58,820 nt of DNA from Arthrobacter sp. ISL-85 (GCF_018613675.1 NZ_JAGGPQ010000034.1:1-58820), one strand, 5' to 3'. Shown: positions 7,901-17,205, counted from the first letter of the stretch. Notes: a model not told the origin generated them from the sequence alone. Numbers and translations: made by a program.

Positions 7901-9562
7901 CTAGTCTTTTCGGCCCGGCAGCAGCAGGAGCGCATCGCCGACGGGGCGTTCGCCCGTGGCATCCGACGGGGAGTTGACGACCTGGCCGTTCTGAACCATG
8001 GTGGTGGATCCGCCGCCGTCCAGATTGATGGCGTTGACCATGCCGAGAGAGCGGGCAACGTGTGCTTCTTCGTTCAGGCTCAGGCCAAGGGACGTGGTTT
8101 GGCGTCCGTCGGCGGTGACCAACAGGGTGCGGCCCTGGGCGTCGACACCCGCGAAGGTGCGGGGGTTGCGCTTGTGGACCCACCCGTAGAAGAAGCTGTT
8201 GCTGTCGTTGGTCCGGACCATACCGTCGCGCTTGGCCGTGACGTCCAGCTGGCCGTTCTGGATTAGGGTTGGGCCGCCATTGACGACGTCGGTAGTAGGG
8301 CTGCTCTTCAGGGTCTTGCCTTTTTCATTGAGCAGATCAGTGTCGACCTTCAGCTTGGAGCCCGGGACGGCCAGCGCCGCGAGCTTGTCGGTGTCCTCTC
8401 CGATGGCCTGGAGGGTGCGCCCTCCCGCAGGGACCGCGGTGCCGCGGGTGTGGTTGACCGCGGTGACGGTCCCTTGAGCGTCCAAGGCCACTTCGAGTCC
8501 GGGCCCGGCCGGGGTCGTGGGGCCGAACTCGGGGGTGAAGGCGACGATTTCGTCAGCGTCGGTGCAGGTGAAGTCGTGCAGCGGCAGATTCGTTGGGGTG
8601 TCGTCGGTGCCGCCGCAGTTGCGGATGAGCCCGGGCACGCGGTCAATCCCGTCCAGGGGGAGTTCTGCCGAGCCTGGTGCGGAGACGGTGCCGTGCCAGT
8701 GCAGCCGCTGGATGGAGGTGCTGTTCTTATCGAGAACCAGGGAGGGGCGGTCGCCGACGGGTTCGCTGAGGACCTTCCCATCGTGCACTGCGGTTCCGGC
8801 GGGGTCCCCCGGGGCGCCTGCTGCTGGGTCCATGGTGAAGAAGCCGCCGTTCACGGCTGCCAGGGCGCCGGCTGCGGCGGAAAGCTGGCTTGTGGTTTCG
8901 CGGTTTTCCAGGCTGGGGCCGAAGGAAGAGGTGAGACTGCCGCGGAAGTCCTTCGGGTCAATGGTCAGCACCTGCAGGATCCAAGGACCGCGGTCATCGT
9001 CGCTGGAGCCGGCGTCGCCATCCCAGCCGGTGTAAATCACCGATGCTTTGTAGCCGGCGGCTTTGATCTGATCGAGGGTGGGGGAGCCGTCGGCCTTGGA
9101 CCCGAACTGGCCCACACGCACCCGGTGGCCGAGGTCCCCGCCGGCATCAGCCAGCTGGGGTGACTGGACGTGCTCAACCCTGGCGGTAACACCTGCGGCA
9201 TCGAGCTTGTCGGTCACCGCCTGTGCCTGCGCCTGGGTGGACAGAGCCGAGGCTGGGGCGTCGGGGTCGGGCGACGCTGACGGGACCGCCACTTCGGCGG
9301 TCCAAAAGAAGTCCTGGTTAGGGGTGCCGCGGGTGATCGTGGTTCGGGTCAGGCCCGGGGCCAGAGTGGTCACATCCCGGGTCTCGGGCAGGTCCTGCGC
9401 GCCGAGATCCAAGTGGGAAGGCTGCGATGGTGCGGCAGTCTGCCGGTCCGGGGCCGGCGCCACCGCGTCCGAAGCGCCCGCTGTGGTGAGGAACGCGAAG
9501 GGGAGGGACACGGCCAGCGCGGCGATAACGGGGCGCCGATGGCGATGATTGGGGTTGATCAT
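7901..9562 (-). CDS. Secreted phosphodiester glycosidase family protein (NAGPA domain)
   Basis: 553 residues with an N-terminal signal sequence (HRRPVIAALAVSLPFAFLTT) from ATG 9562. The middle region has a SPOR-like or beta-rich segment. The C-terminal half carries phosphodiester-glycosidase hallmarks: AAVNGGFFTMDP (residues about 240-250), a VNGGPTLIQNG repeat, TFAGVDAQGRTLLVTADGRQ and the terminal NLDGGGSTTMVQNG. Members remove sugars attached through phosphodiesters or act on wall glycopolymers; the substrate is not given by context. An upstream ATG at 9610 would place 16 residues before the signal peptide. Confidence 0.85.
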   Translation of the reverse strand: MINPNHRHRRPVIAALAVSLPFAFLTTAGASDAVAPAPDRQTAAPSQPSHLDLGAQDLPETRDVTTLAPGLTRTTITRGTPNQDFFWTAEVAVPSASPDPDAPASALSTQAQAQAVTDKLDAAGVTARVEHVQSPQLADAGGDLGHRVRVGQFGSKADGSPTLDQIKAAGYKASVIYTGWDGDAGSSDDDRGPWILQVLTIDPKDFRGSLTSSFGPSLENRETTSQLSAAAGALAAVNGGFFTMDPAAGAPGDPAGTAVHDGKVLSEPVGDRPSLVLDKNSTSIQRLHWHGTVSAPGSAELPLDGIDRVPGLIRNCGGTDDTPTNLPLHDFTCTDADEIVAFTPEFGPTTPAGPGLEVALDAQGTVTAVNHTRGTAVPAGGRTLQAIGEDTDKLAALAVPGSKLKVDTDLLNEKGKTLKSSPTTDVVNGGPTLIQNGQLDVTAKRDGMVRTNDSNSFFYGWVHKRNPRTFAGVDAQGRTLLVTADGRQTTSLGLSLNEEAHVARSLGMVNAINLDGGGSTTMVQNGQVVNSPSDATGERPVGDALLLLPGRKD

Positions 9563-10199
9563 GGTTACCGACACTAGGGCGCTGCGGGAGCGGAATTGGA
9601 ACCCCCACACCGACGTTTAGCCCGCTTTAGGGAACTGTTCACCGGGCGTTCGGATACCCATGTCCGGATGTTCCCCGCGATCGTGGCAGATGCGCGGGGC
9701 CATTACCGCACAGAATTTCATCTGCTGCCGGTGGGATAAGCGGACACGCACTGCCAGGCGGTATGCCGGACAGCGCGTGTCGTGTTGTTGTGGCTTAGGG
9801 CTGCCCAGGGCAGGGCGGCAAGGCACGATTAGCCGCCGGCATTGCCATGCCCGTTGTGGGTGATGGTTGCGATGGTGCCGGAGCCCGCCAGTCCGGCCGC
9901 CACTGACGAAGCTGCGAGGACGGCTGCGCCGGTGGCCCAGGCGCCTTTGCGGGTGAACCTGCGTTATGCCTGGAGATGAGGCATGGAGGGATCCAGTCTT
10001 TCGTGCGTGAAGGGGGTGGCTTGTAAAGCGCGCTCTCCAATTGCTACTAACTGGTCGTTAAACCACCGGGGACGGGTTCATGAACACGAGATGACAGCCT
10101 TCGCGAACAGCACAGTGGCACGCCCTAGGCGTTGAATCGTTGCCTGAAGTAACCAAAACCGTCACCTGGATTTAAGCTGCGCTCCGTAGGTTCGTATGC
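9563..10199. other. Long intergenic stretch with one vestigial reading frame
   Basis: Between two secreted-enzyme genes. The only gene-like trace is the minus-strand fragment at 9830-9984, listed separately. The rest has no recognisable coding or RNA signal. Confidence 0.4.
9830..9984 (-). pseudogene. Interrupted small exported or membrane protein
   Basis: An ATG at about 9984 gives six codons, then an in-frame TAA, then RRFTRKGAWATGAAVLAASS and VAAGLAGSGTIATITHNGHG to a stop at 9830. The RR-K-hydrophobic pattern looks like a signal peptide. The stop after codon six suggests a disrupted gene, or that translation begins later at an unrecognised start. Confidence 0.3.
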
Positions 10200-13100
10200 G
10201 TGAAAAGACCTTCCAAATCCGTCAGTACATCCACCAGCGGGCACCAATTAAGTGGCTTCGGGCCGGGAAAGCTGCCCCGGTATACCCGGGGCCGTAAGCC
10301 ACTTGCGATTGTTGCCGCCAGCTGCACCCTCGCCGTCCTGGGTGGCGCGGGCATCGCCGCCGCCTCCACCATTGCCTTTGGCCAGCAACAGGTCGGCTCC
10401 GAGGACGACAAGGGGGAGCAGGTCTCCTCGAACCAGGTCATCAAGCCCATAGGTGACCGGCTGATGACGCCCTTCGGCAAGATCATGGGCTCGAGCGTCA
10501 GTCCGGATGGCCGCTACCTCGTCGGGACGAGCACTGACCGCTCCGTCGATTTGCAGGTCTTCGACCTCACCACGTACAAGCCCGTAGCCGCGGCAGGCAC
10601 TCTGGCGGCCACCTCCTTCACCGCCGCGGCAGGAAACGCCGGCTACGCCAACATGGCCTACCAGCACATCACCGATGGTTCCGTGGGCCAGGACGGCCCC
10701 GTCTTTTCGCCCGACGGCAAGTTCCTCTACGAGCCAATTGCGACCGGGATCGTCCGCTACCCCTTCAACCCTGACGGCTCCCTCGGCGGGGGCACGAAAA
10801 TCAACATCCCGAACGCAGGGGACAAACAAGCCCTGACCGCCGGCATGGCGTTTTCCCCCGACGGGTCGACCCTCTACGCTGCCGTGAACGGCCAGAACAC
10901 CGTCGTCGCCATCGACCCCGTCGCCGGCACAATCAAGCAGACTTTCGGCACGGGTATCGCCCCGCGCCAGCTGAAGTTCGTCGGCACCAGACTTTACGTC
11001 TCCAACGAGGGCGGCCGCCCGGCGCTCCCTGGGGAGCCGACCATGAATTCCTACGGTACGGACGTTCCGGCCGACACCACCCTCGGCACCTCGACGACGG
11101 GCACGCTCAGCGTCATCGACACGGCCAACGCCGCGGCGGCAGTTTCCTCGATCGACGTCCAGCTGCACCCGACCGCCATGTTCCTGGACGGGTCCACGCT
11201 GTATGTGGCGAACACCAACAGTGACACCGTTTCGGTCGTGGACACGGCGAGCAACAAGGTCCTTCAGACCATCGCCACCCAGCCGTGGGCTTCCTCCCAG
11301 ATCGGCTACGAACCCACCGCCATCACCATGCAGGGTGACCACCTGCTGATCTCGCTCGGCCGCGCCAACGCGGTCGCGGTCTACAAGGTCAACAAGCAGG
11401 ACCCGAAGGACCCGGCCAGCTACATCGGCCTGCTGCCCACGGACTACTACCCCGGGAACGTCACCGCGGTGAACGGCCAGATTGTTGTCACTAACATCCG
11501 CGGCATCGACGCGCGCGGCCCGGCGGTGACCATCAACGAGGGCCCGAACACTACAACTGCGACCGGTCACGGCACCCACTCCACCACGGCCTCGCTCACC
11601 AGATTCACCCTGCCCAATGACGAAGAGATCCAAAAGACCACAGAAACGGTGTTCGAACAGAACGGCTGGAATGGCAACTCGGTGAAGGAAGCGACGGCGG
11701 CAGAGGCCGCCAAGATCCCGGCGGTCGCCGTACCCAAACGGATTGGGGAGCCCTCGACGATCAAGCACGTCTTCCTGATCGTCAAGGAAAACCGCACTTA
11801 CGACCAGGTCTACGGCGACATGAAGCAGGGCAACGGCGACGCTTCCCTCGCCCAGTTCGGGGCAAAAGTCACCCCGAACCAGCACGCCCTTGCCGGCCAG
11901 TTCGGCTTGTACGACAACACGTATGACATCGGCACCAACTCGGCCGAGGGGCACAACTGGATGATGCAGGGCGACGACCCGGCCTACACAGAGACCAGCG
12001 CAGGCGAGTACAAACGGTCCTACGATACCGAGGACGACGTCCTGGGCCACCAGCGCTCAGGCTTCCTTTGGACCGCGATCCAGGCAGCAGGCAACACGGC
12101 AAGGAACTACGGCGAGTTCGACTCCGACGAGGGCAAGCCGGCCGGCGCGACGTGGCAGCAGTATTACTGCGCCGCTACCAGCACAATGGCCGGCGGTGAT
12201 CCGGCCCAGCTCTTCACCCCGGCACTGCAGATGCATGCCAGCTCGGCCATCCCCTCACTCAACGACATCACGGACCCGAACGCGGCGCCCTTCGACACCT
12301 CGGTGCCGGACATCTACCGCTATGAGACCTGGAAGCAGGACTTCGAAAAGAACGGGCCGAAGAACTTCCAGATGACATGGCTCTCCAGCGACCACACCGG
12401 CGGCACGGCCGACCCGGAGGCGCAGGTCGCCGACAACGACCTCGCGGTGGGCAAGATCGTCGATGAGATTTCGCACTCGCAGTACTGGAAGGACTCCGCG
12501 ATCTTCATCGCCGAGGACGACAGCCAGAACGGCACCGACCACGTCGACGGCCACCGCGCCCCGGTCCAGGTCATCAGCCCCTACGCGGCGCACGGCAAGA
12601 CCGTCAGCACGTACTACTCCCAGATCAACATGGTCCGGACCATTGAACAGATCCTCGGCGCCCAGCCGCTGAACCAGAAGGTGGCCGCCGCCACGCCGAT
12701 GTTCGACGCCTTCACCAACAAGGCCGACCTGACACCATACGCTGCGGTCCCGAACCAGGTCCCGCTCACGGAGGGGGTCAAGACCGCACCCGCCTGCGGC
12801 CCCGACACCCTGGGCCAGACCGGAGCGGCAGCCGCCGCGGTAAACGACGCCGCAGCCCAAGCCGCCGCCGTCCCCGCCCCGATGAAGGAAACCGCCGAAA
12901 AGTGGGAGGACTGGTCCGAGCAGCAGCATCTGACAGGCAACGGCGCGAAGGAAGACTACGCGGACCCCAACCTGTTCAACCGCTGGACCTGGTACCAGAC
13001 CCACAAATGGGAGAGCCCGTACCCCGGTGACGCCAAGATCTACGGCCCTGACGAGGTGCCCGGCATCCCTGCCGGTTCAACCAACCACGAGGACGACTGA
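10200..13100 (+). CDS. Bifunctional YncE-type beta-propeller / alkaline-phosphatase-family protein
   Basis: A 966-residue exported fusion from GTG 10200. The N-terminus is basic and then has a helix (residues about 36-58, LAIVAASCTLAVLGGAGIAA). Residues about 90-470 are a YVTN/YncE beta-propeller with repeats such as FSPDGSTLYAAVNGQNTVVA and DGSTLYVANTNSDTVSVVDT. From residue about 520 a phosphoesterase domain starts with HVFLIVKENRTYDQVYGDM; metal or substrate motifs include GHNW, LSSDHTGG, IFIAEDDSQNGTDHVDGHR and SQINMVRTIEQILG. This two-domain arrangement is known in actinobacteria. Substrate unknown; surface phosphate scavenging is a guess. A strong hairpin follows. Confidence 0.9.
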   Translation: MKRPSKSVSTSTSGHQLSGFGPGKLPRYTRGRKPLAIVAASCTLAVLGGAGIAAASTIAFGQQQVGSEDDKGEQVSSNQVIKPIGDRLMTPFGKIMGSSVSPDGRYLVGTSTDRSVDLQVFDLTTYKPVAAAGTLAATSFTAAAGNAGYANMAYQHITDGSVGQDGPVFSPDGKFLYEPIATGIVRYPFNPDGSLGGGTKINIPNAGDKQALTAGMAFSPDGSTLYAAVNGQNTVVAIDPVAGTIKQTFGTGIAPRQLKFVGTRLYVSNEGGRPALPGEPTMNSYGTDVPADTTLGTSTTGTLSVIDTANAAAAVSSIDVQLHPTAMFLDGSTLYVANTNSDTVSVVDTASNKVLQTIATQPWASSQIGYEPTAITMQGDHLLISLGRANAVAVYKVNKQDPKDPASYIGLLPTDYYPGNVTAVNGQIVVTNIRGIDARGPAVTINEGPNTTTATGHGTHSTTASLTRFTLPNDEEIQKTTETVFEQNGWNGNSVKEATAAEAAKIPAVAVPKRIGEPSTIKHVFLIVKENRTYDQVYGDMKQGNGDASLAQFGAKVTPNQHALAGQFGLYDNTYDIGTNSAEGHNWMMQGDDPAYTETSAGEYKRSYDTEDDVLGHQRSGFLWTAIQAAGNTARNYGEFDSDEGKPAGATWQQYYCAATSTMAGGDPAQLFTPALQMHASSAIPSLNDITDPNAAPFDTSVPDIYRYETWKQDFEKNGPKNFQMTWLSSDHTGGTADPEAQVADNDLAVGKIVDEISHSQYWKDSAIFIAEDDSQNGTDHVDGHRAPVQVISPYAAHGKTVSTYYSQINMVRTIEQILGAQPLNQKVAAATPMFDAFTNKADLTPYAAVPNQVPLTEGVKTAPACGPDTLGQTGAAAAAVNDAAAQAAAVPAPMKETAEKWEDWSEQQHLTGNGAKEDYADPNLFNRWTWYQTHKWESPYPGDAKIYGPDEVPGIPAGSTNHEDD

Positions 13101-13146
13101 CCGGGCCCCCAACCGCGCCAGACGACCACAGGAACCCACAGCACGC

Positions 13147-13180
13147 CTGCGCGGGCTGGGCGGAAAACCAGCCCGCGCAG
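13147..13180 (+). terminator. Hairpin terminator
   Basis: A perfect 13-bp stem, CTGCGCGGGCTGG (13147-13159) with CCAGCCCGCGCAG (13168-13180), loop GCGGAAAA, about 50 bases after the YncE/phosphatase stop. Confidence 0.75.
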
Positions 13181-13188
13181 CAGCTTCG

Positions 13189-13415
13189 GTCATCATCCGG
13201 CTGATGGAAGGGGCCGGCAACTTTGTCTTCAACAACCATGTGGTTACCCTCGATGTTAAGGCCACGTCGGTTAATGCCACGTGGAGTGCCTCCTGCTTCG
13301 AGGCCCAAGTGGACGCCCTACTGACCACGGGCGCTGCAGACGGCCTCGCCGTCACGGCCGTACAGCTCGAATTGAGGTGTCCTCAATTCCGGGCAGGAAT
13401 TTGAACTCTGCGGCC
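13189..13415 (+). pseudogene. C-terminal fragment of a GH91 (DFA III hydrolase-like) gene
   Basis: The plus frame from 13189 reads VIIRLMEGAGNFVFNNHVV and later CFEAQVDALLTTGAADGLAV. This is almost the same as the GH91 protein at 48849-50189 (VIIRLLSGVGNFVTNNHVV; CFAAQVDALLTTEASAGLAV). After a frameshift near 13372 the match continues with VLNSGQEFEL against ILDSGTDPQV. The first ~375 residues are absent, so this is a non-functional scrap. It sits 35 kb from the intact paralogue, between a terminator and a convergent TDT-family gene whose 3' end overlaps it. Confidence 0.8.
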
Positions 13416-14459
13416 TTCATCATGATCAGTCGCCTTTTCTCTTCGTCCGATTCGTCTCGCCATGTCTGGGCGCATTGCGGTGGTCGCGGTGCGGGTGGCA
13501 ATGGCGAGGGTGAAGGCTGTTGCGAGGCCGAGTATCGACCAGGAGTAGATTTCCCAGCCCGGGGGGTTGGTTGCCGCCAGCCAACGGATGGAGTAGTTGG
13601 TGGTTGCACCGGCGGGAAAGGTGAACACCCAGAACCCTGATGTAAAGGGGAGCTTCCGATACTCGGCGAGGAGTGTGACCTGCAGTAGCGTCATGATTGC
13701 CAGGACGCCGGTGAGGCCGAGTTGCACGGCCCCCATTGGGCCGGGGTGTGACACCATCCAGGCGATGTTTGCTGTTGCAGGCGCAGCCAGATATGCGGAC
13801 AGGCCGGGCTTGGCTGCTGGTGCCAGTTCGCCTCCGGTCATGAGCCGGACGGTGACGACAGTTCCAACGAGAAGCCAAAAGAACATGCCGGCCCCAAATG
13901 TGGCTATGGCGGCATCATGGGCGTGAATGATTGATAAGCCGATGCTGGCGACGAAGGATCCAGCTACGACAGGCAGCAGGTAGCCGGGGTGGATGGACTG
14001 CATTGATACCCCACCGGTGACCCAGTGGGCGAAGAGCTGTGCGGCGACGATAGCCAGCGCTGCGATGAACACGCCACACAGCCAGGCGCCCCAGGTCGGC
14101 AGGTACTGGCTGTAGTGGGAGGAAAGCAGGATCCCGACCAGTGGAATAAAGGAGGCGAAAGGCCCTGCCACCTCGTGCTTGAGATCAGAGCGGAATGTTC
14201 CTTTCCGTCGCAGGCCCCGGAACACGTACATGGCGGTCAGGACAAGCCACACGGCGGCAGCCGCTCCGTAGAGAATTTCCTCCGGCCAGACCGGGGCTCC
14301 GAGATAGCTCCTCGCGGAGGACCAGCCGCCGCCCAGTCCTGCGAGCCCCAACGGTACGCCGAACCGGCTCAACTCATGCATACCCGGCTTAGCGTTTGGA
14401 GGCTGCACAGCTTCCTGGGTGGCGGGTGCCAGGGCAACAGCGGTGGCACTGTGTGTCAT
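13383..14459 (-). CDS. TDT/SLAC1-family channel or tellurite-resistance/dicarboxylate transporter
   Basis: 358 residues with about ten predicted helices, for example ILYGAAAAVWLVLTAMYVF, GPFASFIPLVGILLSS, VVAGSFVASIGLSIIHAHDA and FWLLVGTVVTVRLM, plus the PFTSGFWVFTFPAGATTNYS segment typical of the TehA/Mae1/SLAC1 family (anion or C4-dicarboxylate transport). The charged C-terminal tail is short. Its ATG overlaps the thioesterase stop (ATGA, 14456-14459), so it is the last gene of an SDR-thioesterase-channel operon. Substrate not determinable. Confidence 0.85.
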   Translation of the reverse strand: MTHSATAVALAPATQEAVQPPNAKPGMHELSRFGVPLGLAGLGGGWSSARSYLGAPVWPEEILYGAAAAVWLVLTAMYVFRGLRRKGTFRSDLKHEVAGPFASFIPLVGILLSSHYSQYLPTWGAWLCGVFIAALAIVAAQLFAHWVTGGVSMQSIHPGYLLPVVAGSFVASIGLSIIHAHDAAIATFGAGMFFWLLVGTVVTVRLMTGGELAPAAKPGLSAYLAAPATANIAWMVSHPGPMGAVQLGLTGVLAIMTLLQVTLLAEYRKLPFTSGFWVFTFPAGATTNYSIRWLAATNPPGWEIYSWSILGLATAFTLAIATRTATTAMRPDMARRIGRREKATDHDEGRRVQIPARN

Positions 14460-14980
14460 GGTGCCAGCGCATCCGGTTGGTGGGGAAAAACGAGGAGTGT
14501 GCTTGTGGCGGTGGCGAGGAGTTCACCGTCGGCGGCGCACAGGCGGCCCTCGGTGAAAATCAGCCGGGAACCGGTTTTTACCACTGACCCCTCTGCTCGA
14601 AGGGCGCCCTTCCGGAGCGTGACGGGCCGCAGATACTTCACCGCCAGGTCGATGGAGGTATAGCCGAGGCCAACTGCCAGGGTGGTGTGTGCTGCGCAGC
14701 CGAGGGCTGTGTCAAGGAGTGTGCAGGCCAGGCCGCCGTGCACCATACCTAAGGGGTTGTAGTGGGCTTCTCCCGGCCGGCACTCGAATTCGACGTGTCC
14801 GTGTGTAGCTTCGGTGAGATCGAATTTCATCAGGGACGCGATCGGTGGCGGCGCAATGCTGCCGTCGCGGAGGCTGGATAAGTAGTCCATGCCGGATAGT
14901 AGTGGCAGTTGTTGGAGGGCGATCGCCGGATCCGTCCACGTGAAGGTCTCCGAGCGCTCGGCGGAGGTGTTGGTTGTCAT
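14456..14980 (-). CDS. PaaI-type hotdog thioesterase
   Basis: 174 residues from ATG 14980 (an upstream in-frame extension overlaps the SDR gene and was not used). The hotdog core is clear: NPLGMVHGGLACTLLDTALG, where HGG follows the usual NP-G-vHGG active-site pattern, then YTSIDLAVKYLRPVTLRKG and LLATATSTLLVF. It is predicted to hydrolyse an acyl- or aryl-CoA. It is cotranscribed with the SDR (31 bases upstream) and the TDT transporter (4-bp overlap), suggesting a small acid-handling operon under the divergent HxlR regulator. Confidence 0.85.
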   Translation of the reverse strand: MTTNTSAERSETFTWTDPAIALQQLPLLSGMDYLSSLRDGSIAPPPIASLMKFDLTEATHGHVEFECRPGEAHYNPLGMVHGGLACTLLDTALGCAAHTTLAVGLGYTSIDLAVKYLRPVTLRKGALRAEGSVVKTGSRLIFTEGRLCAADGELLATATSTLLVFPHQPDALAP

Positions 14981-15011
14981 GAATGTATCTCTCTGAGTTC
15001 TGAAGGTGTCA

Positions 15012-15743
15012 TCAGGCTTTGCCGGCTGACGCCGCGGCGTTGCCGGCCAGCGCCGGGTAGAGATCCGTGATCGGACCAGAGAGGCCAAGCTTCACGCCTG
15101 CCGTGGTGTCGTCCACGATGACCTCGTACTCTGCCTGCTCGAGCCCATCGAAGGACTTCCGTACGACTTCCTCCGGAGATATTTTTGGGGCGTCGATACC
15201 TCGAGTCATTGCGGTGTCGATGTAGCCGACGTGGACACCGGTAACGTGCGTGCCTTGAGGGGCCAGTTCCATCCGGAAAGAGTTGGTTGCCGACCACAGC
15301 GCGGCCTTTGATGCGCTGTAGGCACCGGTGAGCGCGATCCAGCTGAGCACCGAGTGGATGTTGAGGACCGCTGAAGTCCCGTTGGCGGCGAGCGCCGGGG
15401 CGAAGGCCCGGGTCAGTGCGACCGGCCCGAAGAAATTAGTCTCCATGACCCTACGGAATTCCTCCTCGGAGAGTCCCACCAGAGTGTCGGATTCAACGGA
15501 AATGCCGGCGTTGTTGATCAGGACACTGACGTCCGGAGCCTGCGCGACGGCGGCCCGGATCGAGGCGGGGCTGGTGACATCGAGAGTGAGAGGGACGATC
15601 CGGGAATCGTGCCACTCCTGGGGACGTCGGGCCGTCGCATACACTTTGGCGGCGCCCCTGGCCAGGGACTGTTCCACGAACTCGCGGCCCAGCCCTCCAT
15701 TCGCACCCGTGACAAGGACGACGGCCTCAGACAGCTGTGGCAT
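15012..15743 (-). CDS. Short-chain dehydrogenase/reductase
   Basis: 243 residues from ATG 15743. Classical SDR motifs are present: cofactor loop VTGANGGLGREF (residues 10-21), LTLDVTS, NNAGIS, and the catalytic Ser...YSASK (SVLSWIALTGAYSASKAAL). The Arg just after the adenine-side strand (TARRP) suggests NADP(H). It is the first gene of the operon and lies 126 bases from the divergent HxlR gene. A decayed close relative is at 28540-28750. Confidence 0.88.
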   Translation of the reverse strand: MPQLSEAVVLVTGANGGLGREFVEQSLARGAAKVYATARRPQEWHDSRIVPLTLDVTSPASIRAAVAQAPDVSVLINNAGISVESDTLVGLSEEEFRRVMETNFFGPVALTRAFAPALAANGTSAVLNIHSVLSWIALTGAYSASKAALWSATNSFRMELAPQGTHVTGVHVGYIDTAMTRGIDAPKISPEEVVRKSFDGLEQAEYEVIVDDTTAGVKLGLSGPITDLYPALAGNAAASAGKA

Positions 15744-15813
15744 GGATTCTCCTGAGCTCAGACAAGGCGGCGACCCGGTTGTGCAGCCCTCGAAAGTCAG
15801 ATTAGCGGACTGG

Positions 15814-15828
15814 GTTGGTTTTTCCAAC
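15814..15828. promoter_or_regulatory. Candidate operator in the SDR/HxlR divergent promoter region
   Basis: A perfect inverted repeat GTTGG-TTTTT-CCAAC lies between the two divergent starts, 42 bases from the HxlR ATG. HxlR proteins commonly bind such sites between themselves and a divergent target. Binding is inferred. Confidence 0.45.
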
Positions 15829-15869
15829 TAACTTGTATGCTTGTAGAAAGCACTGAAAGCAGGGAAGTC

Positions 15870-16346
15870 ATGACACCAACCGATACAGCCAGGGATGCGC
15901 CCAGGGCGTGCTTCATCGCAGCAGGGCTCGAGGTGCTGGGTGAGCGGTGGGCGCTGCTGGCCCTTCGGGAGATGTCCCTGGGCGTTCATCGTTTCGACCA
16001 GATAGCCCGTAATACCGGCGCCTCCCGGGACATCCTGACAAGCCGACTGCGGACCTTGGAAGACCACGGCGTTATTGAGCGCGTCCAATATTCGGAGCGC
16101 CCCCCGCGCTATGAGTACCACCTCACAACCTCTGGGGCCGAGGTCGCTCCTATTCTGATTTCACTCGCGGCGTGGAGCAGTACCTGGATGCGCGACGAGA
16201 CACCCCGCGCCTCGTACCGGCACAGTTGCGGGGCTGAGCTGAAACCGGTGATGACGTGCGCGGAATGCGGCGAGGAATTCCGACTGGGCAGCCTGATGCT
16301 GGGACCGCTTGTGTCTAAGGGCGATGCGATCCCGGCGGACCAGTAA
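15870..16346 (+). CDS. HxlR-family winged-helix regulator
   Basis: 158 residues from ATG 15870, which has an AGGGAAG ribosome site; an ATG at 15837 is less likely. The core LGERWALLALREMSLGVHRF, RNTGASRDILTSRLRTLEDH and the wing YSERPPRYEYHLT match HxlR. The C-terminus has four Cys in a C-x14-C-x2-C-like arrangement (SCGAELKPVMTCAECGEEF), as in HxlR members with a small zinc-ribbon tail. It is divergent from the SDR-thioesterase-TDT operon and probably controls it; the inducer is unknown. Confidence 0.85.
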   Translation: MTPTDTARDAPRACFIAAGLEVLGERWALLALREMSLGVHRFDQIARNTGASRDILTSRLRTLEDHGVIERVQYSERPPRYEYHLTTSGAEVAPILISLAAWSSTWMRDETPRASYRHSCGAELKPVMTCAECGEEFRLGSLMLGPLVSKGDAIPADQ

Positions 16347-16784
16347 CGGCAAGGTCGAAGAGCGGCAGTGACACTCGAATTGGTTGACTTTGATGATCCA
16401 GGGCAGCCCGTCTGCGGGATCTGTTAACCGACGAGCTTCTCGCCAGGTACGCCACGGAAAAACCAGCTCTTCGAAGCGCCGAGAAAAGTCTTGTCTCTGC
16501 CACGGCAAAACGTCATTGCCAATGTGCTGGTAATCAATGCTGTCGGTGAAGCCATAGGCCACGGCGCTTTTCGCCGGTTAAATGGGGAGTGGGAGGTCTT
16601 GACTTCATCCATTGTCGCGGCAACCACCAGATCCGAGAGCGAGGCATACCTTTCCCCCGGCCCGGCGGCCTGAAGTGCCGCGCGGACTTGGGTAGCATGA
16701 TCGGCCGTGCAATATGGGTTGATGTGAGCAGCCGATTTCGTCTTTGGAATTTCGCGCCTTTCCCACTCCCTCGCCGGGGCGGGG
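16347..16784. other. No recognisable gene
   Basis: Short opposed frames exist but none has a domain, a ribosome site or consistent codon bias. Probably degraded sequence next to the LacI remnant. Confidence 0.4.
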
Positions 16785-16974
16785 TTAGGTTTGGGCTGGT
16801 TTTGTCCGCTGGGTTTCCTCCAAACGACGTCCCACCTGTGGGACCGCGTATATTACAGGGCGCGTATCGCCTCCCGTACTTTCTTGCCCGTACCGGGAGT
16901 GACAATGACCGGTGGTTGAGAACACTGAAAACGGTCGCCACTGGGACGCCTGCTGCCACTGCGACATCTGCCAT
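16785..16974 (-). pseudogene. Remnant of a LacI-family regulator (HTH region only)
   Basis: Three minus-strand frames must be joined: MADVAVAAGVPVATVFSVLN (helix-turn-helix), then KKVREAIRAL (hinge start), then YAVPQVGRRLEETQRTKPAQ (hinge end). Together they spell the normal LacI N-terminus, with at least two frameshifts and no ligand-binding domain. It suggests that another sugar regulon once sat beside the GH42 operon. Confidence 0.6.
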
Positions 16975-17205
16975 GCGTGCGGCAGTTAGCAATTGGTCTC
17001 CCGTGTGCGCTCTTGATGTTGAGCGGCTGTAAAACGGTGGTCCGCGGATGGGAGCCACGCGACGGTTCGTGAGACCTGCCAGGTGGAGCTACGAGGCGCA
17101 CTTCCCTGTCGTTGCGAGTCGTTGATTCGCCCGTCAGCCAGAGTCTGACCCCATTCATCCTGCGGCCCTGTCGTGGCGCCAGCTTCGAAGGCGGACGGGA
17201 AGGTA

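Noticed and set aside
10248..12050. 600-codon antisense open frame
   Set aside because: Shadow of the YncE/phosphatase gene; composition is typical of antisense frames and there is no ribosome site or domain.
16589..17032. 147-codon plus-strand frame
   Set aside because: It runs antisense to the LacI remnant and has no features of its own.
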